Virus record (IMG/VR): IMGVR_UViG_3300022920_000287
Coordinates: 1 to 50,030 of that record
DNA from: a virus
DNA length: 50,030 bases
Reading direction: 5' to 3' (one strand)
Shown: positions 40,135-48,838 of the stretch, in pieces
How positions within the stretch are numbered: the stretch's first letter is position 1
Layout of the letters: every line of letters begins with the position of its first letter
Program-made: the position numbers and the translations under genes
The notes under the pieces: model-generated
Seen by the model: the letters and a program-made list of their open reading frames with translations, nothing else
Database searches by the model: none
Told to the model about the DNA's origin: nothing

Positions 40135-41583
40135 TTAACTGTAGTCCAATTTGCTTTTATTAAAAAATACTCCGTACACGAACAAAACAATTACTGCGGC
40201 ACAAAGACCTAGAAAGATTGGACGATCAAGTAGTGTGTCCACTGTATACAAATTTGACATCTGTAAACTTAATGATTCAACCCTTTCAGCAAGAATGAAT
40301 CCAATTAGCATAGCTGGGCGGCTAAACTTTAAATGTTTTGCTGCAAGTCCAAGGACACTGCATAATGCAAATATCGCATAGTCTTCCCATCCGCCTGTGT
40401 ATTGAACACATGCCCATGTTACAAAAATTAGTAATAGTGGGCCATAAATCCAATACGGAACGTATGTGATTAGTGCAATCCAACGTGTAAATACCAAACA
40501 GATAACACACACGGCAACCGTTGCTCCCATGAATCCAATAAACATACTGCTAAAGAATTTATCATCGTACACCAGGTCAGGGGTTCCAAGTTCAAAGTCC
40601 AAGTACATAAACAATGCCATTACAATAGCGGCAAAGCTAGCACCTGGAATACCAAACAATACAGTTGGTATCATACTTGTTGCTTTTTGTGCATTGTTTG
40701 ATCCTTCTGGACCAATAACACCTTTGATATTTCCTTGACCAAAAGGAATCTTTTCGTTTGGGTTAGCTGCTGTTGTTGCACCGTATGCCATCCAATCACT
40801 CATTGCTCCACCAAGTCCTGGTAAGAAGCCAATAACTGCTCCAATGAATCCGCCACGTAGGCCATCCCATTTATTTTCCCAGACAGCTTTTACGCCATCC
40901 CAAGTTTGTCCTTTTTGGCTTGTTTCCATTTTAGCTACTGTGTTTGAACTAACTAGTCCTTTGATAATTTCTGGCACTGCAAATAGTCCTGCTACAAATG
41001 GCATAATTTGTACGCTATCTGCCAAATAGTCCCAGCCAAATGTAAATCTATTTGATGCTGTTTCTGGATCCAGGCCAATTAGACCAATAAAACAACCAAT
41101 TGCAATAGCAACTAAACTGCGTACCCAGAACTTACTGCTAACAAATCCAACAGTAGCAAGTGCTAACATCACAAATGCCCATAGCTCAGGAATACCAAAT
41201 ATCATAATTAAATTACTATACCAAGGTAGTAGTGCAAAGGTTAATGTCCCCCAAAGGAGACCATTAATAGTACTGGTGGTAATTGCGGCAGTTAGTGCAT
41301 ATGTTGCTTTGCCTTGAAGTGCTAATGGAAATCCATCTACCATTGTAGCTGCCGCTGAGTTAGCACCTGGAATACCTAAAAGCACTCCGCTAAAACTATC
41401 GCCGGTTGTGCTTGCCGCTACAACTGCCATAACAAATATAACACCCAAGTAAGGATCAAAGGATGTAAACCAACCAATAAATCCAAACATAGCCACAAGT
41501 CCAGTTGTGGCTCCTGCGCTAGGGATAATACCAATAATTAGACCGTACAATGTACCTGCCATTATTGCATAGAAAATTTCCAT
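40135..41583 (-). CDS. tctA: Tripartite tricarboxylate transporter large membrane subunit TctA
   Basis: 482 residues, about twelve hydrophobic segments. Family motifs: GIIPSAGATTGL, GVLLGIPGANSAAATMVDG, GFLPGLGGAMSDWMAYG and FGIPGASFAAIVMALF. TctA is the channel of TctABC importers that take up citrate and other carboxylates using a periplasmic binding protein. The small TctB subunit is absent. A viral copy could help an infected cell import organic acids. Confidence 0.9.
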   Translation of the reverse strand: MEIFYAIMAGTLYGLIIGIIPSAGATTGLVAMFGFIGWFTSFDPYLGVIFVMAVVAASTTGDSFSGVLLGIPGANSAAATMVDGFPLALQGKATYALTAAITTSTINGLLWGTLTFALLPWYSNLIMIFGIPELWAFVMLALATVGFVSSKFWVRSLVAIAIGCFIGLIGLDPETASNRFTFGWDYLADSVQIMPFVAGLFAVPEIIKGLVSSNTVAKMETSQKGQTWDGVKAVWENKWDGLRGGFIGAVIGFLPGLGGAMSDWMAYGATTAANPNEKIPFGQGNIKGVIGPEGSNNAQKATSMIPTVLFGIPGASFAAIVMALFMYLDFELGTPDLVYDDKFFSSMFIGFMGATVAVCVICLVFTRWIALITYVPYWIYGPLLLIFVTWACVQYTGGWEDYAIFALCSVLGLAAKHLKFSRPAMLIGFILAERVESLSLQMSNLYTVDTLLDRPIFLGLCAAVIVLFVYGVFFNKSKLDYS

Positions 41584-41600
41584 ACTTTTCTCCGTTAAAC

Positions 41601-41629
41601 AATATTATTATAATATTGCTGGATGTCAA
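41601..41629 (-). promoter_or_regulatory. Weak promoter candidate before tctA
   Basis: TTGACA (41624-41629) is perfect, but the 17-base position reads AATATT and the 16-base position TAATAT. Weaker than the others. Confidence 0.35.
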
Positions 41630-41632
41630 TAC

Positions 41633-42682
41633 TTATTGTATTAGGTCTTCTTTATAAACTGCATCTAAGTTTAGAGAGTTTACAGTAAAGTCAATTAATG
41701 TCTTTAGTGCGTCTTCTGTAACGAATGACATCAATGTGTCGCGATGTTGGTCACCTGCATCACCAATAAGCCATTCATACTTGCCTACTTTGGCTTGAAT
41801 TGCGGCAATTGATTCTGGATCGTTTGTCATTGCTATCATTGCTTGTATAATTCTATCTCGATTTGGATTGCCTTTGCGGATCCAAATTGCTTTTTGTAAT
41901 CCATCACGGAAACTTTTTGATAGTACATATGCATCATAAAAGTCACCACATGGTTCTTTGCCCCAGATTTCTTTGTATAAGATCTCAAACTGTTTGCCTG
42001 GGTAGTTTGGATCATCTGCGTGTGAGCCGTCTGCTTGTAGAATACCGTGTGTAAACCAAACTTCAGCTTGGCCACTGTCAACTGTAGGTTGAATATGTTT
42101 CTTAAATGCCGCTGGGTTTTCTCTTGTTACGTTTAGTTCGCCACGCTTAAATGCTAGGCGTCCTTCGCCTTGTGTAAATCCTGGAATCCAACCAACATTG
42201 TCTGCGAAGCACTGTGCTGGGTCTCCGGCTGGACCACATAGCAACATTGCCATTGCCATTGCTTCTGGTTGACGTCCGCCGTATGAATGAAACTTGATGT
42301 TTGTCATATCAGTGTCTACTAACCGTCCAGTTACAATGTTTAAATTCATTAAACCAATAGATTCATAGTCTGCATAATTGTATTCCGCCGCTTCTTCAAT
42401 TAGAAAACTAAGAGCGTTTGATCCATTAGATACCATTATAACATCGTCATCATATTGTAGTTCGTTATGGAAATCATTGAAGCCTGGAATACTTCTAGCG
42501 CCTGGAATATGTCGTACTGTCAATGTATCATCGGGTAAATGCTTTTGTAGTTCTACTGCGATAATTTGAGCCCATACACTTGTTCCTGCGCCTGGCTTTT
42601 GCGGCACTACCATTGTAATATCTGCAAGAGCCGATGTAGCAAGTGCGACTGCCGCGATCGTGCTAATTAAATATTTTTTCAT
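41633..42682 (-). CDS. tctC: TctC-like periplasmic substrate-binding protein
   Basis: 349 residues from ATG 42682, after an AGGA site. Signal peptide MKKYLISTIAAVALATSALA, then DITMVVPQKPGAGTSVWAQI, the loop typical of TctC proteins that binds a carboxylate. The start of the mature protein and the QTP-type loops fit; the length is slightly above average. It delivers substrate to TctA. A hairpin at 42710-42734 precedes it. Confidence 0.8.
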   Translation of the reverse strand: MKKYLISTIAAVALATSALADITMVVPQKPGAGTSVWAQIIAVELQKHLPDDTLTVRHIPGARSIPGFNDFHNELQYDDDVIMVSNGSNALSFLIEEAAEYNYADYESIGLMNLNIVTGRLVDTDMTNIKFHSYGGRQPEAMAMAMLLCGPAGDPAQCFADNVGWIPGFTQGEGRLAFKRGELNVTRENPAAFKKHIQPTVDSGQAEVWFTHGILQADGSHADDPNYPGKQFEILYKEIWGKEPCGDFYDAYVLSKSFRDGLQKAIWIRKGNPNRDRIIQAMIAMTNDPESIAAIQAKVGKYEWLIGDAGDQHRDTLMSFVTEDALKTLIDFTVNSLNLDAVYKEDLIQ

Positions 42683-42709
42683 TTGAAATCCTGTTTGTTT
42701 GGGAAGGGT

Positions 42710-42734
42710 GAGTGTGGGCACAAGGCCCACACTC
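42710..42734. repeat. Perfect 10-bp hairpin between the diiron gene and tctC
   Basis: GAGTGTGGGC, 5-base loop, GCCCACACTC. It lies 17 bases after the 42751 stop but lacks a U-run in either orientation, so it is more likely an RNA processing/stability element or partial terminator than a full terminator. Confidence 0.6.
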
Positions 42735-42750
42735 TATTGTAAGTTAAAAC

Positions 42751-43452
42751 TTACCAGCCGTATGCTTCTGAAACTAGTTCTTTTGCTTCTGCTGTTACTG
42801 TTGTATTCACACATGAGATGTTGAATAGGTCTTTACGCATTTGATCTACTAGACCTGAAACGCGAGCTTGCTCTTCTGCAGTTACCGCTAGTTTAGCTAG
42901 TGATAGACCACCGATGTTAGCGTGGAAGCCTTCATCACGTGCAATTTTAGCATATGCTTTTGAGATGTATTCATCTTCAATGCAATCTGCCATTTCTTGC
43001 CATACTGCTTCTGCACGACCTTCAGCTACCAATTGGTATGCTGCAAGTGCTGCTGCGTCTGTTGATGCTTCGTATGCTTCTAAAAGGTCTGCACCTTTAG
43101 CTGTTGGTTTCGCTGCTTCAGCTAGGATAGCTGCTTCAACGTCTAGTGTTTCGCCTGTGATGTGTTCAATAACATCTTTTACCATGCGGAAGTGTAGAGC
43201 TTCGTCTTGTGCTTGCTTAGTTAGTAGCTCTAGCTCTTGTACTGGTGTTGATGCTGGCATAGCTGCAACTGCTGCTGAAATTTCTACCATGTTCATACGT
43301 TCGTTAACCATACGACCTGTGAAGTGTGCTACTAGCTCTTCTTGTGATGGTTTTGAGTCGAAGTACTCACGTACATTTAGACGTGATGCATCAAATAGTG
43401 CTGCGTTTTCTGCACGGATCATGTCCGCGAATTCTTTACCTGTTAAAGTCAT
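42751..43452 (-). CDS. Ferritin-like diiron protein
   Basis: 233 residues from ATG 43452, because the only GGAG site is placed for it rather than for an ATG 15 bases upstream. Four-helix-bundle motifs: NERMNMVEI (candidate Glu51), QAQDEALHF (E84xxH87), a Glu helix near 144-160, and ARDEGFHANI (E174xxH177). Such carboxylate-bridged diiron proteins store iron, handle oxygen or oxidise substrates; similar sequences resemble PaaA-like monooxygenase units. The exact role is open. Its leader is rich in hairpins. Confidence 0.75.
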   Translation of the reverse strand: MTLTGKEFADMIRAENAALFDASRLNVREYFDSKPSQEELVAHFTGRMVNERMNMVEISAAVAAMPASTPVQELELLTKQAQDEALHFRMVKDVIEHITGETLDVEAAILAEAAKPTAKGADLLEAYEASTDAAALAAYQLVAEGRAEAVWQEMADCIEDEYISKAYAKIARDEGFHANIGGLSLAKLAVTAEEQARVSGLVDQMRKDLFNISCVNTTVTAEAKELVSEAYGW

Positions 43453-43485
43453 TGTAATATTCTCCATTTTAACAATTTAATGAAA

Positions 43486-43607
43486 CCCACTCAGTGGGCC
43501 ATGAATAAAACATTTAAACTTAGTTTAAATGAGTCATATCTTTTTTAAATAGCAACTCTGCTATAATGATATGATCATACGATATGAGTAGCAAAACTCT
43601 CTGCTAC
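43486..43607 (-). promoter_or_regulatory. Hairpin-rich leader with promoter candidate
   Basis: Between the amidotransferase and diiron genes are four perfect inverted repeats: 43486-43498 (CCCAC/GTGGG), 43512-43530 (ATTTAAAC/GTTTAAAT), 43549-43564 (ATAGCA/TGCTAT) and 43588-43607 (GTAGCA/TGCTAC). The last two are diverged copies of one hairpin (TAGCAA...CTCTGCTA). A possible promoter is TTGCTA (43589-43594), 17 bases, TATCAT (43566-43571). Whether any hairpin stops transcription is not clear. Confidence 0.55.
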
Positions 43608-43621
43608 ATATCTATTTATCA

Positions 43622-44179
43622 TTATAGCTTCATAGCCATTAAGTTCGTAATGCCATTGGGCAACTTTGGATTGTCCATACGCTCAGGATGCCATACAACG
43701 GCTCCCATGCTTCCGTACATCCAGCTTTCACAATAGCCGTCATCATCCACTGCCAATACAGTAGCAACTGCTGGCGGTGTTTTAATTTGTAACTTATGGT
43801 GCGAGTTGACTTCTACTGTCTTGCCGTCCATAGTTACATTGTGATTAGTATTATAGTGACCTTCCTCACAATTAATAACCTCACCACCAAATAGTTCAGT
43901 CATTAAAAATGCTCCATGACAAACTCCTATAATAGGTTTTGCCATGTCCATCATAATGCGTATAAGTCCTAGCTCTGTCTCAATACGTTCTTTGGGAGAG
44001 TTACCTCCAGTAATAATAAGGCAGTCTAGTATCTTTGCTAATGATAATAAGTTTTGTGGGGATTGGTTGCGTACTGGTATTAGTGTATGTTCACTAAGAT
44101 ATGTATACCAGGCTTGGTCTGTTGCATCGTAAGATTGGTTGTTGTGTTCAAAAACACGTTGAGTAAGTCCAATACGCAT
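43622..44179 (-). CDS. Class I glutamine amidotransferase-like protein
   Basis: 185 residues. The nucleophile elbow is IGVCHGAFLM, the late VVWHPERMDNP supplies His and Glu of the triad. Resembles the gamma-glutamyl hydrolase branch (peptidase C26), often found beside sugar nucleotidyltransferases. It could supply ammonia to a partner or hydrolyse gamma-glutamyl amides. Immediately downstream of the MscS-like gene. Confidence 0.8.
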   Translation of the reverse strand: MRIGLTQRVFEHNNQSYDATDQAWYTYLSEHTLIPVRNQSPQNLLSLAKILDCLIITGGNSPKERIETELGLIRIMMDMAKPIIGVCHGAFLMTELFGGEVINCEEGHYNTNHNVTMDGKTVEVNSHHKLQIKTPPAVATVLAVDDDGYCESWMYGSMGAVVWHPERMDNPKLPNGITNLMAMKL

Positions 44180-44184
44180 ATAAT

Positions 44185-44499
44185 TTAAGGTAGTACCTTT
44201 TCCAATTTTAAATAGTCGATTCTTGTATTAGGTACATATCTCCATGTACTAATCGTTTCACGTTGAATATGGAATACTGTACGTGTAAGGCCTATATCAA
44301 TTATAGTTGCATTTTCACCATCTAATATTACACGATCTCCTGGCATAAATGCAGGGTCACGATAAAACTTGATGCCTTTGGCAATATTTGCCGCCCAGTC
44401 TTTAAGCATTAAAACTAAAATGACACTTATTATGATAGCCATCCAAGGGGCGGCGCCACTTAATAACTGTGTAACTTCAGGTAATAATATCTTTTCCAT
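44185..44499 (-). CDS. Miniature MscS-like membrane protein
   Basis: 104 residues, about a third of MscS. One transmembrane helix (about 18-33) precedes the MscS middle beta domain: FMPGDRVILDGENATIIDIGLTR and WRYVPNTRID, the F-GD-V / I-PN-I signature. Pore helix and C-terminal domain are lost or reduced. It cannot be a standard channel but could join host MscS or bind lipid. Confidence 0.6.
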   Translation of the reverse strand: MEKILLPEVTQLLSGAAPWMAIIISVILVLMLKDWAANIAKGIKFYRDPAFMPGDRVILDGENATIIDIGLTRTVFHIQRETISTWRYVPNTRIDYLKLEKVLP

Positions 44500-44518
44500 A
44501 TCTTGTTCTACTCCTAAT

Positions 44519-44547
44519 ACTATACATATTTATGAGAGTTTTGTCAA
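44519..44547 (-). promoter_or_regulatory. Sigma70-type promoter for the MscS-like gene
   Basis: TTGACA (44542-44547), 17-base spacer, TATAGT (44519-44524). Confidence 0.75.
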
Positions 44548-44554
44548 GAACTTT

Positions 44555-45238
44555 TTAATTAGAATGTTTCGCAAGTACAAAATAGAATCTGTCTCCAGTA
44601 TCCTGTCTAATCATTTCTACGTCACAATTTAATGTCTGTGCGATACTGCTGATAAACACTGGTGACCAATCGTAAAAGTTAATCCATCTACTTTCAAGTG
44701 CTGTGTGTTGTACACCAGGATTAACACGGAAATATAACTTACCGCCTGGCTTAACTAAGTTAACTGCGGCTGTCATTTCAGCAATAATTTTATCACTACT
44801 GCCAAAGTTAATACTACCCAAAGCAATAGCAACGTCATACTTAACATCTGTTTTATAGGTTAAAATTGTGTCCTTGACATCTGCACGTTTGTTATAAGGA
44901 TCTATACCAATTAAATTGTTTATTTTGCCTCTAAATTCATTATATCCACAACCAATGTCAATTACTGCTTCTGGATTCATAGCATTTACTTCGTCAATAA
45001 TAGATAGTCCGCTATATTTGTATTTTTTTGTTTCTGCTTGCCAGATTTGACTAAAATAAACATTTAATACATATTCATCGATTTGTTTACATAGTTCATA
45101 AATGTCGTTTGATTTGATACTGGTCATTTCTATATTAAACACACCATTAATTACTTGTAATAATAATTCTGTATTTTGTGTCAAACTTGGATTCTGGTGT
45201 AGTATTCTATCTACTTCGTTTAATATTTTTAAATTCAT
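44555..45238 (-). CDS. Class I SAM-dependent methyltransferase
   Basis: 227 residues. Motif I is AVIDIGCGYNEFRGKI with LIGIDPYNKR, followed by YDVAIALGSINFGS and LVKPGGKLYFRVNPG (motif III-like). The N-terminal 90 residues are helical. Substrate unknown; in this neighbourhood a sugar or small molecule is likely. Confidence 0.75.
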   Translation of the reverse strand: MNLKILNEVDRILHQNPSLTQNTELLLQVINGVFNIEMTSIKSNDIYELCKQIDEYVLNVYFSQIWQAETKKYKYSGLSIIDEVNAMNPEAVIDIGCGYNEFRGKINNLIGIDPYNKRADVKDTILTYKTDVKYDVAIALGSINFGSSDKIIAEMTAAVNLVKPGGKLYFRVNPGVQHTALESRWINFYDWSPVFISSIAQTLNCDVEMIRQDTGDRFYFVLAKHSN

Positions 45239-45241
45239 TTT

Positions 45242-45478
45242 TTAATTCCATGTTAGTACGAACAGTAATAAGTCCTGTTCTGTTTTAAAATCGATTACCA
45301 TGCCAGCTAAATCCGCTCCCACATCTTTGCACCATATTTGCAATTTGGGATATACCTCTGCCCAATAATTAGGGTCTGTTAGTATAACATGATATTCTCC
45401 ATCAGTATCAGCATCACTAATTAAGTAACCTTGATCATATGTTGATGTATTGTATGTCTGAACTACTGTCTCAGTCAT
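45242..45478 (-). CDS. Hypothetical protein, 78 aa
   Basis: MTETVVQTYNTSTYDQGYLI; acidic with VILTDPNYWAEVYPKLQIWC. Overlaps the 45471-45584 ORF by 8 bases. No family recognised. Confidence 0.55.
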   Translation of the reverse strand: MTETVVQTYNTSTYDQGYLISDADTDGEYHVILTDPNYWAEVYPKLQIWCKDVGADLAGMVIDFKTEQDLLLFVLTWN

Positions 45479-45584
45479 AAATGAAAGGGTCTTGTTCTTC
45501 TAATTTTTTAAGCTTTGCTGCAATAATCTTTTTACGTTTGCGCTGATGGATAATGTTCATTATCCATTTAAATGGGTTCATCAT
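45471..45584 (-). CDS. Small basic protein, 37 aa
   Basis: MMNPFKWIMNIIHQRKRKKI followed by a Lys-rich helix and EEQDPFIYD. It overlaps the carbamoyltransferase end and the next start, consistent with coupling; an amphipathic basic helix, possibly membrane-associated. Confidence 0.45.
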   Translation of the reverse strand: MMNPFKWIMNIIHQRKRKKIIAAKLKKLEEQDPFIYD

Positions 45585-47100
45585 TTGTAACTACCTTTAC
45601 GTTGTATTTTTCTGTCCATCTAACTGCGTCTGCTTCTGTATCTACCATTGGCTCGCCTTTGATATTTAATGAAGTGTTCAGTAGCATAGGACATCCTGTT
45701 TGTGCGTACCATTTATTTATCAATTGATATAGTCCAGGGTGTTCTGCTTGTGTTACAGTTTGTACACGGCTTGTTCCGTCCAGATGTGTAATTGCTGGAT
45801 ATAAATCAGGGTGTCGAGTACGGCCCACAAACTGCATGTATGGGCTACGGTTACATCCATCTGGCATATCAAAATAGTCATGCAAATGTTCTTCCATAAT
45901 TACTGGAGCGAAAGGTCTAAACTCTTGTCTACGCTTCACAGTGTTAACAAGGTCCTTCATGTCCTGTCCTCTTGGATCCGCTAATAAACTCCTATTACCC
46001 AGAGCTCGCGGACCGTACTCAGCACGTCCGTTGGCTACTCCCACCATGCCTACAGTTGAGATCTCATGTAATGCTGCTTCAACTGGATAATCTCCTGGAA
46101 TATTATATCCCAGATAAGGTGTGCTGTATGGTACAAACTCTCTAGTAGAGTCCAATACTGCGCCTAGTGCGCTACCTGCATCACCTGGATTAGGCATAAT
46201 CCAAACGTTTTCATAATACTTGTGTGCCGCTGCATTTGCTACACAATTAAGAGCGCAACCTCCCATAACAACTAAGTTACCTGAGTTAACCATCTTGCGA
46301 GTTTGGCCCACTAGATGCGTGAAGATTTTCTCATAGACTGCTTGTGTTCCTGCGGCAATGTCTGCATAGTCTTGCACTGTGTTTAACTCAGGTGCCCACC
46401 ACTTACAACCGCGGTGCAAGTTATGTTTGAACCGGATGCGAGGCGAGTCATCTAATGGCTCAAAAAAGTCATTAAATATTTTATCAGCATATTTGTCGGG
46501 ATCGCCAACTGCGGCCCATCCCATTAAAATGTATTCATCTTCATTAGGTTTGAGACCAATGCGCTGTGTCATTGCACTGTACCAAAGTCCCACACTGTGC
46601 GGATAACTTTGTTTAAATTTCTTCTTCATATTATGACCATCGCCATGCCATATGGTAAGTGTCTCAAACTCACCAATGCTGTCCACGACAAGTATTGCAG
46701 CATCGCGATAAGGACTAGTATAAAACCCAGCGGCGGCATGTGTGTTATGATGTCTGTGATTTATCCACAATGGTGGTTGATCCATGTGTACTTCGTCCAG
46801 CATCACACGACTGTCTACGCCCAACTGTAACATTGACCAACGTGGATTTGGTGTTTTCCATGCTGTTGAATATTGTTTTGCTTTTAATTGTCTAAGACGT
46901 TTTAGCCACTGTGTTTCATACCAGTGTAATTGTTCTGGTTCGCCAAACTCAAGTGCTTGTGAAATAATTGTTTCATTTAAATGTTTATCATTTTTTATTC
47001 CACTACTTCGCTCTGCATGTGCGGCGAATTTAATTTCATTATTTTCAAATACTGCTAATGCGGCATCGTGGCTGTTGGCTGTAATTCCCCATTTAATCAT
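45568..47100 (-). CDS. Carbamoyltransferase, NodU/TobZ family
   Basis: 510 residues. Transfers a carbamoyl group from carbamoyl phosphate through a carbamoyl-adenylate. Evidence: the metal/YrdC-like HRHHNTHAAAGF (about 117), LVVDSIGEFET, VVMGGCALNCVANA, and the C-terminal YGPRALGNRSLLADPR, RPFAPVIMEE and CPMLLNTSLNIKGEPM. Complete. In phages it can modify glycans or DNA; here it sits with sugar genes. Confidence 0.9.
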   Translation of the reverse strand: MIKWGITANSHDAALAVFENNEIKFAAHAERSSGIKNDKHLNETIISQALEFGEPEQLHWYETQWLKRLRQLKAKQYSTAWKTPNPRWSMLQLGVDSRVMLDEVHMDQPPLWINHRHHNTHAAAGFYTSPYRDAAILVVDSIGEFETLTIWHGDGHNMKKKFKQSYPHSVGLWYSAMTQRIGLKPNEDEYILMGWAAVGDPDKYADKIFNDFFEPLDDSPRIRFKHNLHRGCKWWAPELNTVQDYADIAAGTQAVYEKIFTHLVGQTRKMVNSGNLVVMGGCALNCVANAAAHKYYENVWIMPNPGDAGSALGAVLDSTREFVPYSTPYLGYNIPGDYPVEAALHEISTVGMVGVANGRAEYGPRALGNRSLLADPRGQDMKDLVNTVKRRQEFRPFAPVIMEEHLHDYFDMPDGCNRSPYMQFVGRTRHPDLYPAITHLDGTSRVQTVTQAEHPGLYQLINKWYAQTGCPMLLNTSLNIKGEPMVDTEADAVRWTEKYNVKVVTNDEPI

Positions 47101-47552
47101 TTATTTTTATTCCATTTAATGTTTGCATAATTATCTCCACATACTCCAAATATATCTGTATCTTTTATTTGTGGTGTTTCTGCACCTTCCAAGTCCAACC
47201 AAATTGCTCTCTGGTTAACTGGATATACTCCTGGATAGCACCACATAAAACCCTGACTGGTTAATGTTAATTGATCTTTTTCATGCCAAAAACAATGTGT
47301 GCCACTGTTTAATAATACCACCATTGTTTCCACTGTCTTTGCATGGCAAAACACATACGGACGTCTTAGGAAGTCGTAATCTGCCTGATCCTGCGGTTCA
47401 TCATGTCCAAAATACAATGCGCCATTGTGTATTTGTACATCACATTCCACACCAAATCCGCAACTTAATGCCTCTTCCATGTAGTCTCTGCGGTTCTCAA
47501 ACTCTGGTTCCGCTCCGTGTATATTACCACGATGTGCAATAAAAACTGGCAT
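47097..47552 (-). CDS. Glycerophosphodiester-phosphodiesterase-like protein
   Basis: 151 residues, shorter than normal GDPD (about 250). It keeps FIAHRGNIHG, PEFENRR, VECDVQ and GHDEP, the catalytic TIM-barrel start, but the rest is reduced. It may act on a phosphate-sugar in the adjacent pathway. Overlaps the carbamoyltransferase gene by 4 bases. Confidence 0.7.
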   Translation of the reverse strand: MPVFIAHRGNIHGAEPEFENRRDYMEEALSCGFGVECDVQIHNGALYFGHDEPQDQADYDFLRRPYVFCHAKTVETMVVLLNSGTHCFWHEKDQLTLTSQGFMWCYPGVYPVNQRAIWLDLEGAETPQIKDTDIFGVCGDNYANIKWNKNK

Positions 47553-47555
47553 TCT

Positions 47556-48242
47556 TTAATCCAATTCCTCCAGTGACAATAGATATTCAGTTAAATCGTC
47601 TGGTGTTCCTATTCCCATCATACGGTCTACATCATATATTTGTATGCCTTCTTCTTTTAAATAATAATTATATACTGGTGCTGTATAAAACTCACCATTT
47701 ACACGATCATCTGCAGCTATCATACGATATGCACTGCTTTCAAAGTTCATGCCATTGTCCCAGTAATACCATCCTGCTGTTGCATCATCACTAATTGCCA
47801 CCTTTTCAGCAACTTCCAATACTTGACTGTCGTCATCACAGCGGGCATAACTCCACTTTGTATCGCCAGTGTCACAAAAGAATGTAAATATACAACCACT
47901 GCTGTTCTGCCAATCCATTTGGCCATCCCATTCAATGTGCTGATCACAGTTTGCAATAAAGATTGCACTCTCATCTTGCCAGTGTTCACGTGCAAGTAAT
48001 ATGGTACATGCTGTGCCTTGTGTTGTCTTGTCAATCTCAATAACAGTTGCACCAGGATAATATTCTTCGATCACGGGTGCCATGTTGTGTTCAGCACGTA
48101 CAATAAAGATACGTTGTTCAAAGTCAATTCCAATACAACGTTCAGCATGTACGAACATAGGCACTCCGCCTACATCTACTAGTGGTTTAATTTGTTCATT
48201 AAAGCGGCTTCCTTCGCCTGCCATTGGCATAATTAATTTCAT
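47556..48242 (-). CDS. Sugar nucleotidyltransferase
   Basis: 228 residues. Starts MKLIMPMAGEGSRFNEQIKP with the nucleotide loop GEGSRF and KPLVDVGGVPM, then FIANCDQHIEW (metal Asp). Activates a sugar phosphate with NTP. Overlaps the HAD gene by 4 bases. Confidence 0.85.
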   Translation of the reverse strand: MKLIMPMAGEGSRFNEQIKPLVDVGGVPMFVHAERCIGIDFEQRIFIVRAEHNMAPVIEEYYPGATVIEIDKTTQGTACTILLAREHWQDESAIFIANCDQHIEWDGQMDWQNSSGCIFTFFCDTGDTKWSYARCDDDSQVLEVAEKVAISDDATAGWYYWDNGMNFESSAYRMIAADDRVNGEFYTAPVYNYYLKEEGIQIYDVDRMMGIGTPDDLTEYLLSLEELD

Positions 48243-48823
48243 AATAATCTTCTCATTTCTTGTTTGGTATGCTCTGCTCCACTAACTTCTGTAACTTGGG
48301 CTCCACTTGCATATGCAGTAGCGATTCCCATGGGCGAGTCTTCAAATATCAGTGTGGTCGCTGGTCGGCTGCCAGTGTAGTCCATGCACGCCTGGAACAT
48401 CGCCGTGCTTGGCTTGGGGGTGTGTGTGCTTGCTGTACACGTCACCTGGAATAAATCTTTTATTCCCAATATATTTAAACTGCGATCAACAAACTCAGCT
48501 GTTGCATTACTGGCCAAACACACCTGATATCTGTGTGATAACTCAGTCATTAATTGATTTAATTCTGGATCATAAACAATATAATTATTTAATTCCTGTT
48601 GTGTCCGCTGTTGTTTTAATTGATTTAATTTCACCGGATCAAAGTTCCATCCTTGTTGACGTAATATTTGCATTTTATCCACTGTGGGCCTGCCTTCCAA
48701 TAGTTCGTCAGTATAACTTATTCCTGGACACAACTCAGTGGCCGCACTGCGAAATGCCTCCTGATGCAACCTTTTGCAATCAGCTAATGTTCCGTCGAAA
48801 TCAAAGATAAGTGTGTGCAGCAT
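48239..48823 (-). CDS. HAD phosphatase, beta-phosphoglucomutase/Gph-like
   Basis: 194 residues. Motifs are LIFDFDGTLADCKRLHQEAF, CLASNATAEF, PKPSTAMFQ and LIFEDSPMGIATAYASG. The helical cap is present. Likely dephosphorylates a sugar phosphate for the neighbouring nucleotidyltransferase. Confidence 0.87.
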   Translation of the reverse strand: MLHTLIFDFDGTLADCKRLHQEAFRSAATELCPGISYTDELLEGRPTVDKMQILRQQGWNFDPVKLNQLKQQRTQQELNNYIVYDPELNQLMTELSHRYQVCLASNATAEFVDRSLNILGIKDLFQVTCTASTHTPKPSTAMFQACMDYTGSRPATTLIFEDSPMGIATAYASGAQVTEVSGAEHTKQEMRRLL

Positions 48824-48838
48824 ACCTTTATTTATAGG

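Noticed and set aside
40135-42682. Bacterial chromosome origin because of TctA/TctC, MetK and the subtilase
   Set aside because: The same contig carries RNase H, gp45-like clamp and many coupled tiny ORFs on one strand with the same promoter type throughout.
42914-43480. 188-residue plus-strand ORF opposite the diiron gene
   Set aside because: Antisense shadow of a real gene: low-complexity Ser/Ala composition, no ribosome site and no motif.
48352-48810. 152-residue plus-strand ORF
   Set aside because: Antisense to the HAD phosphatase with full motifs; no ribosome site.
48829-48836. T4-type late promoter (TATAAATA)
   Set aside because: A single match on the minus strand; near-matches elsewhere do not line up with late genes, and a sigma70-type promoter sits at the same place.
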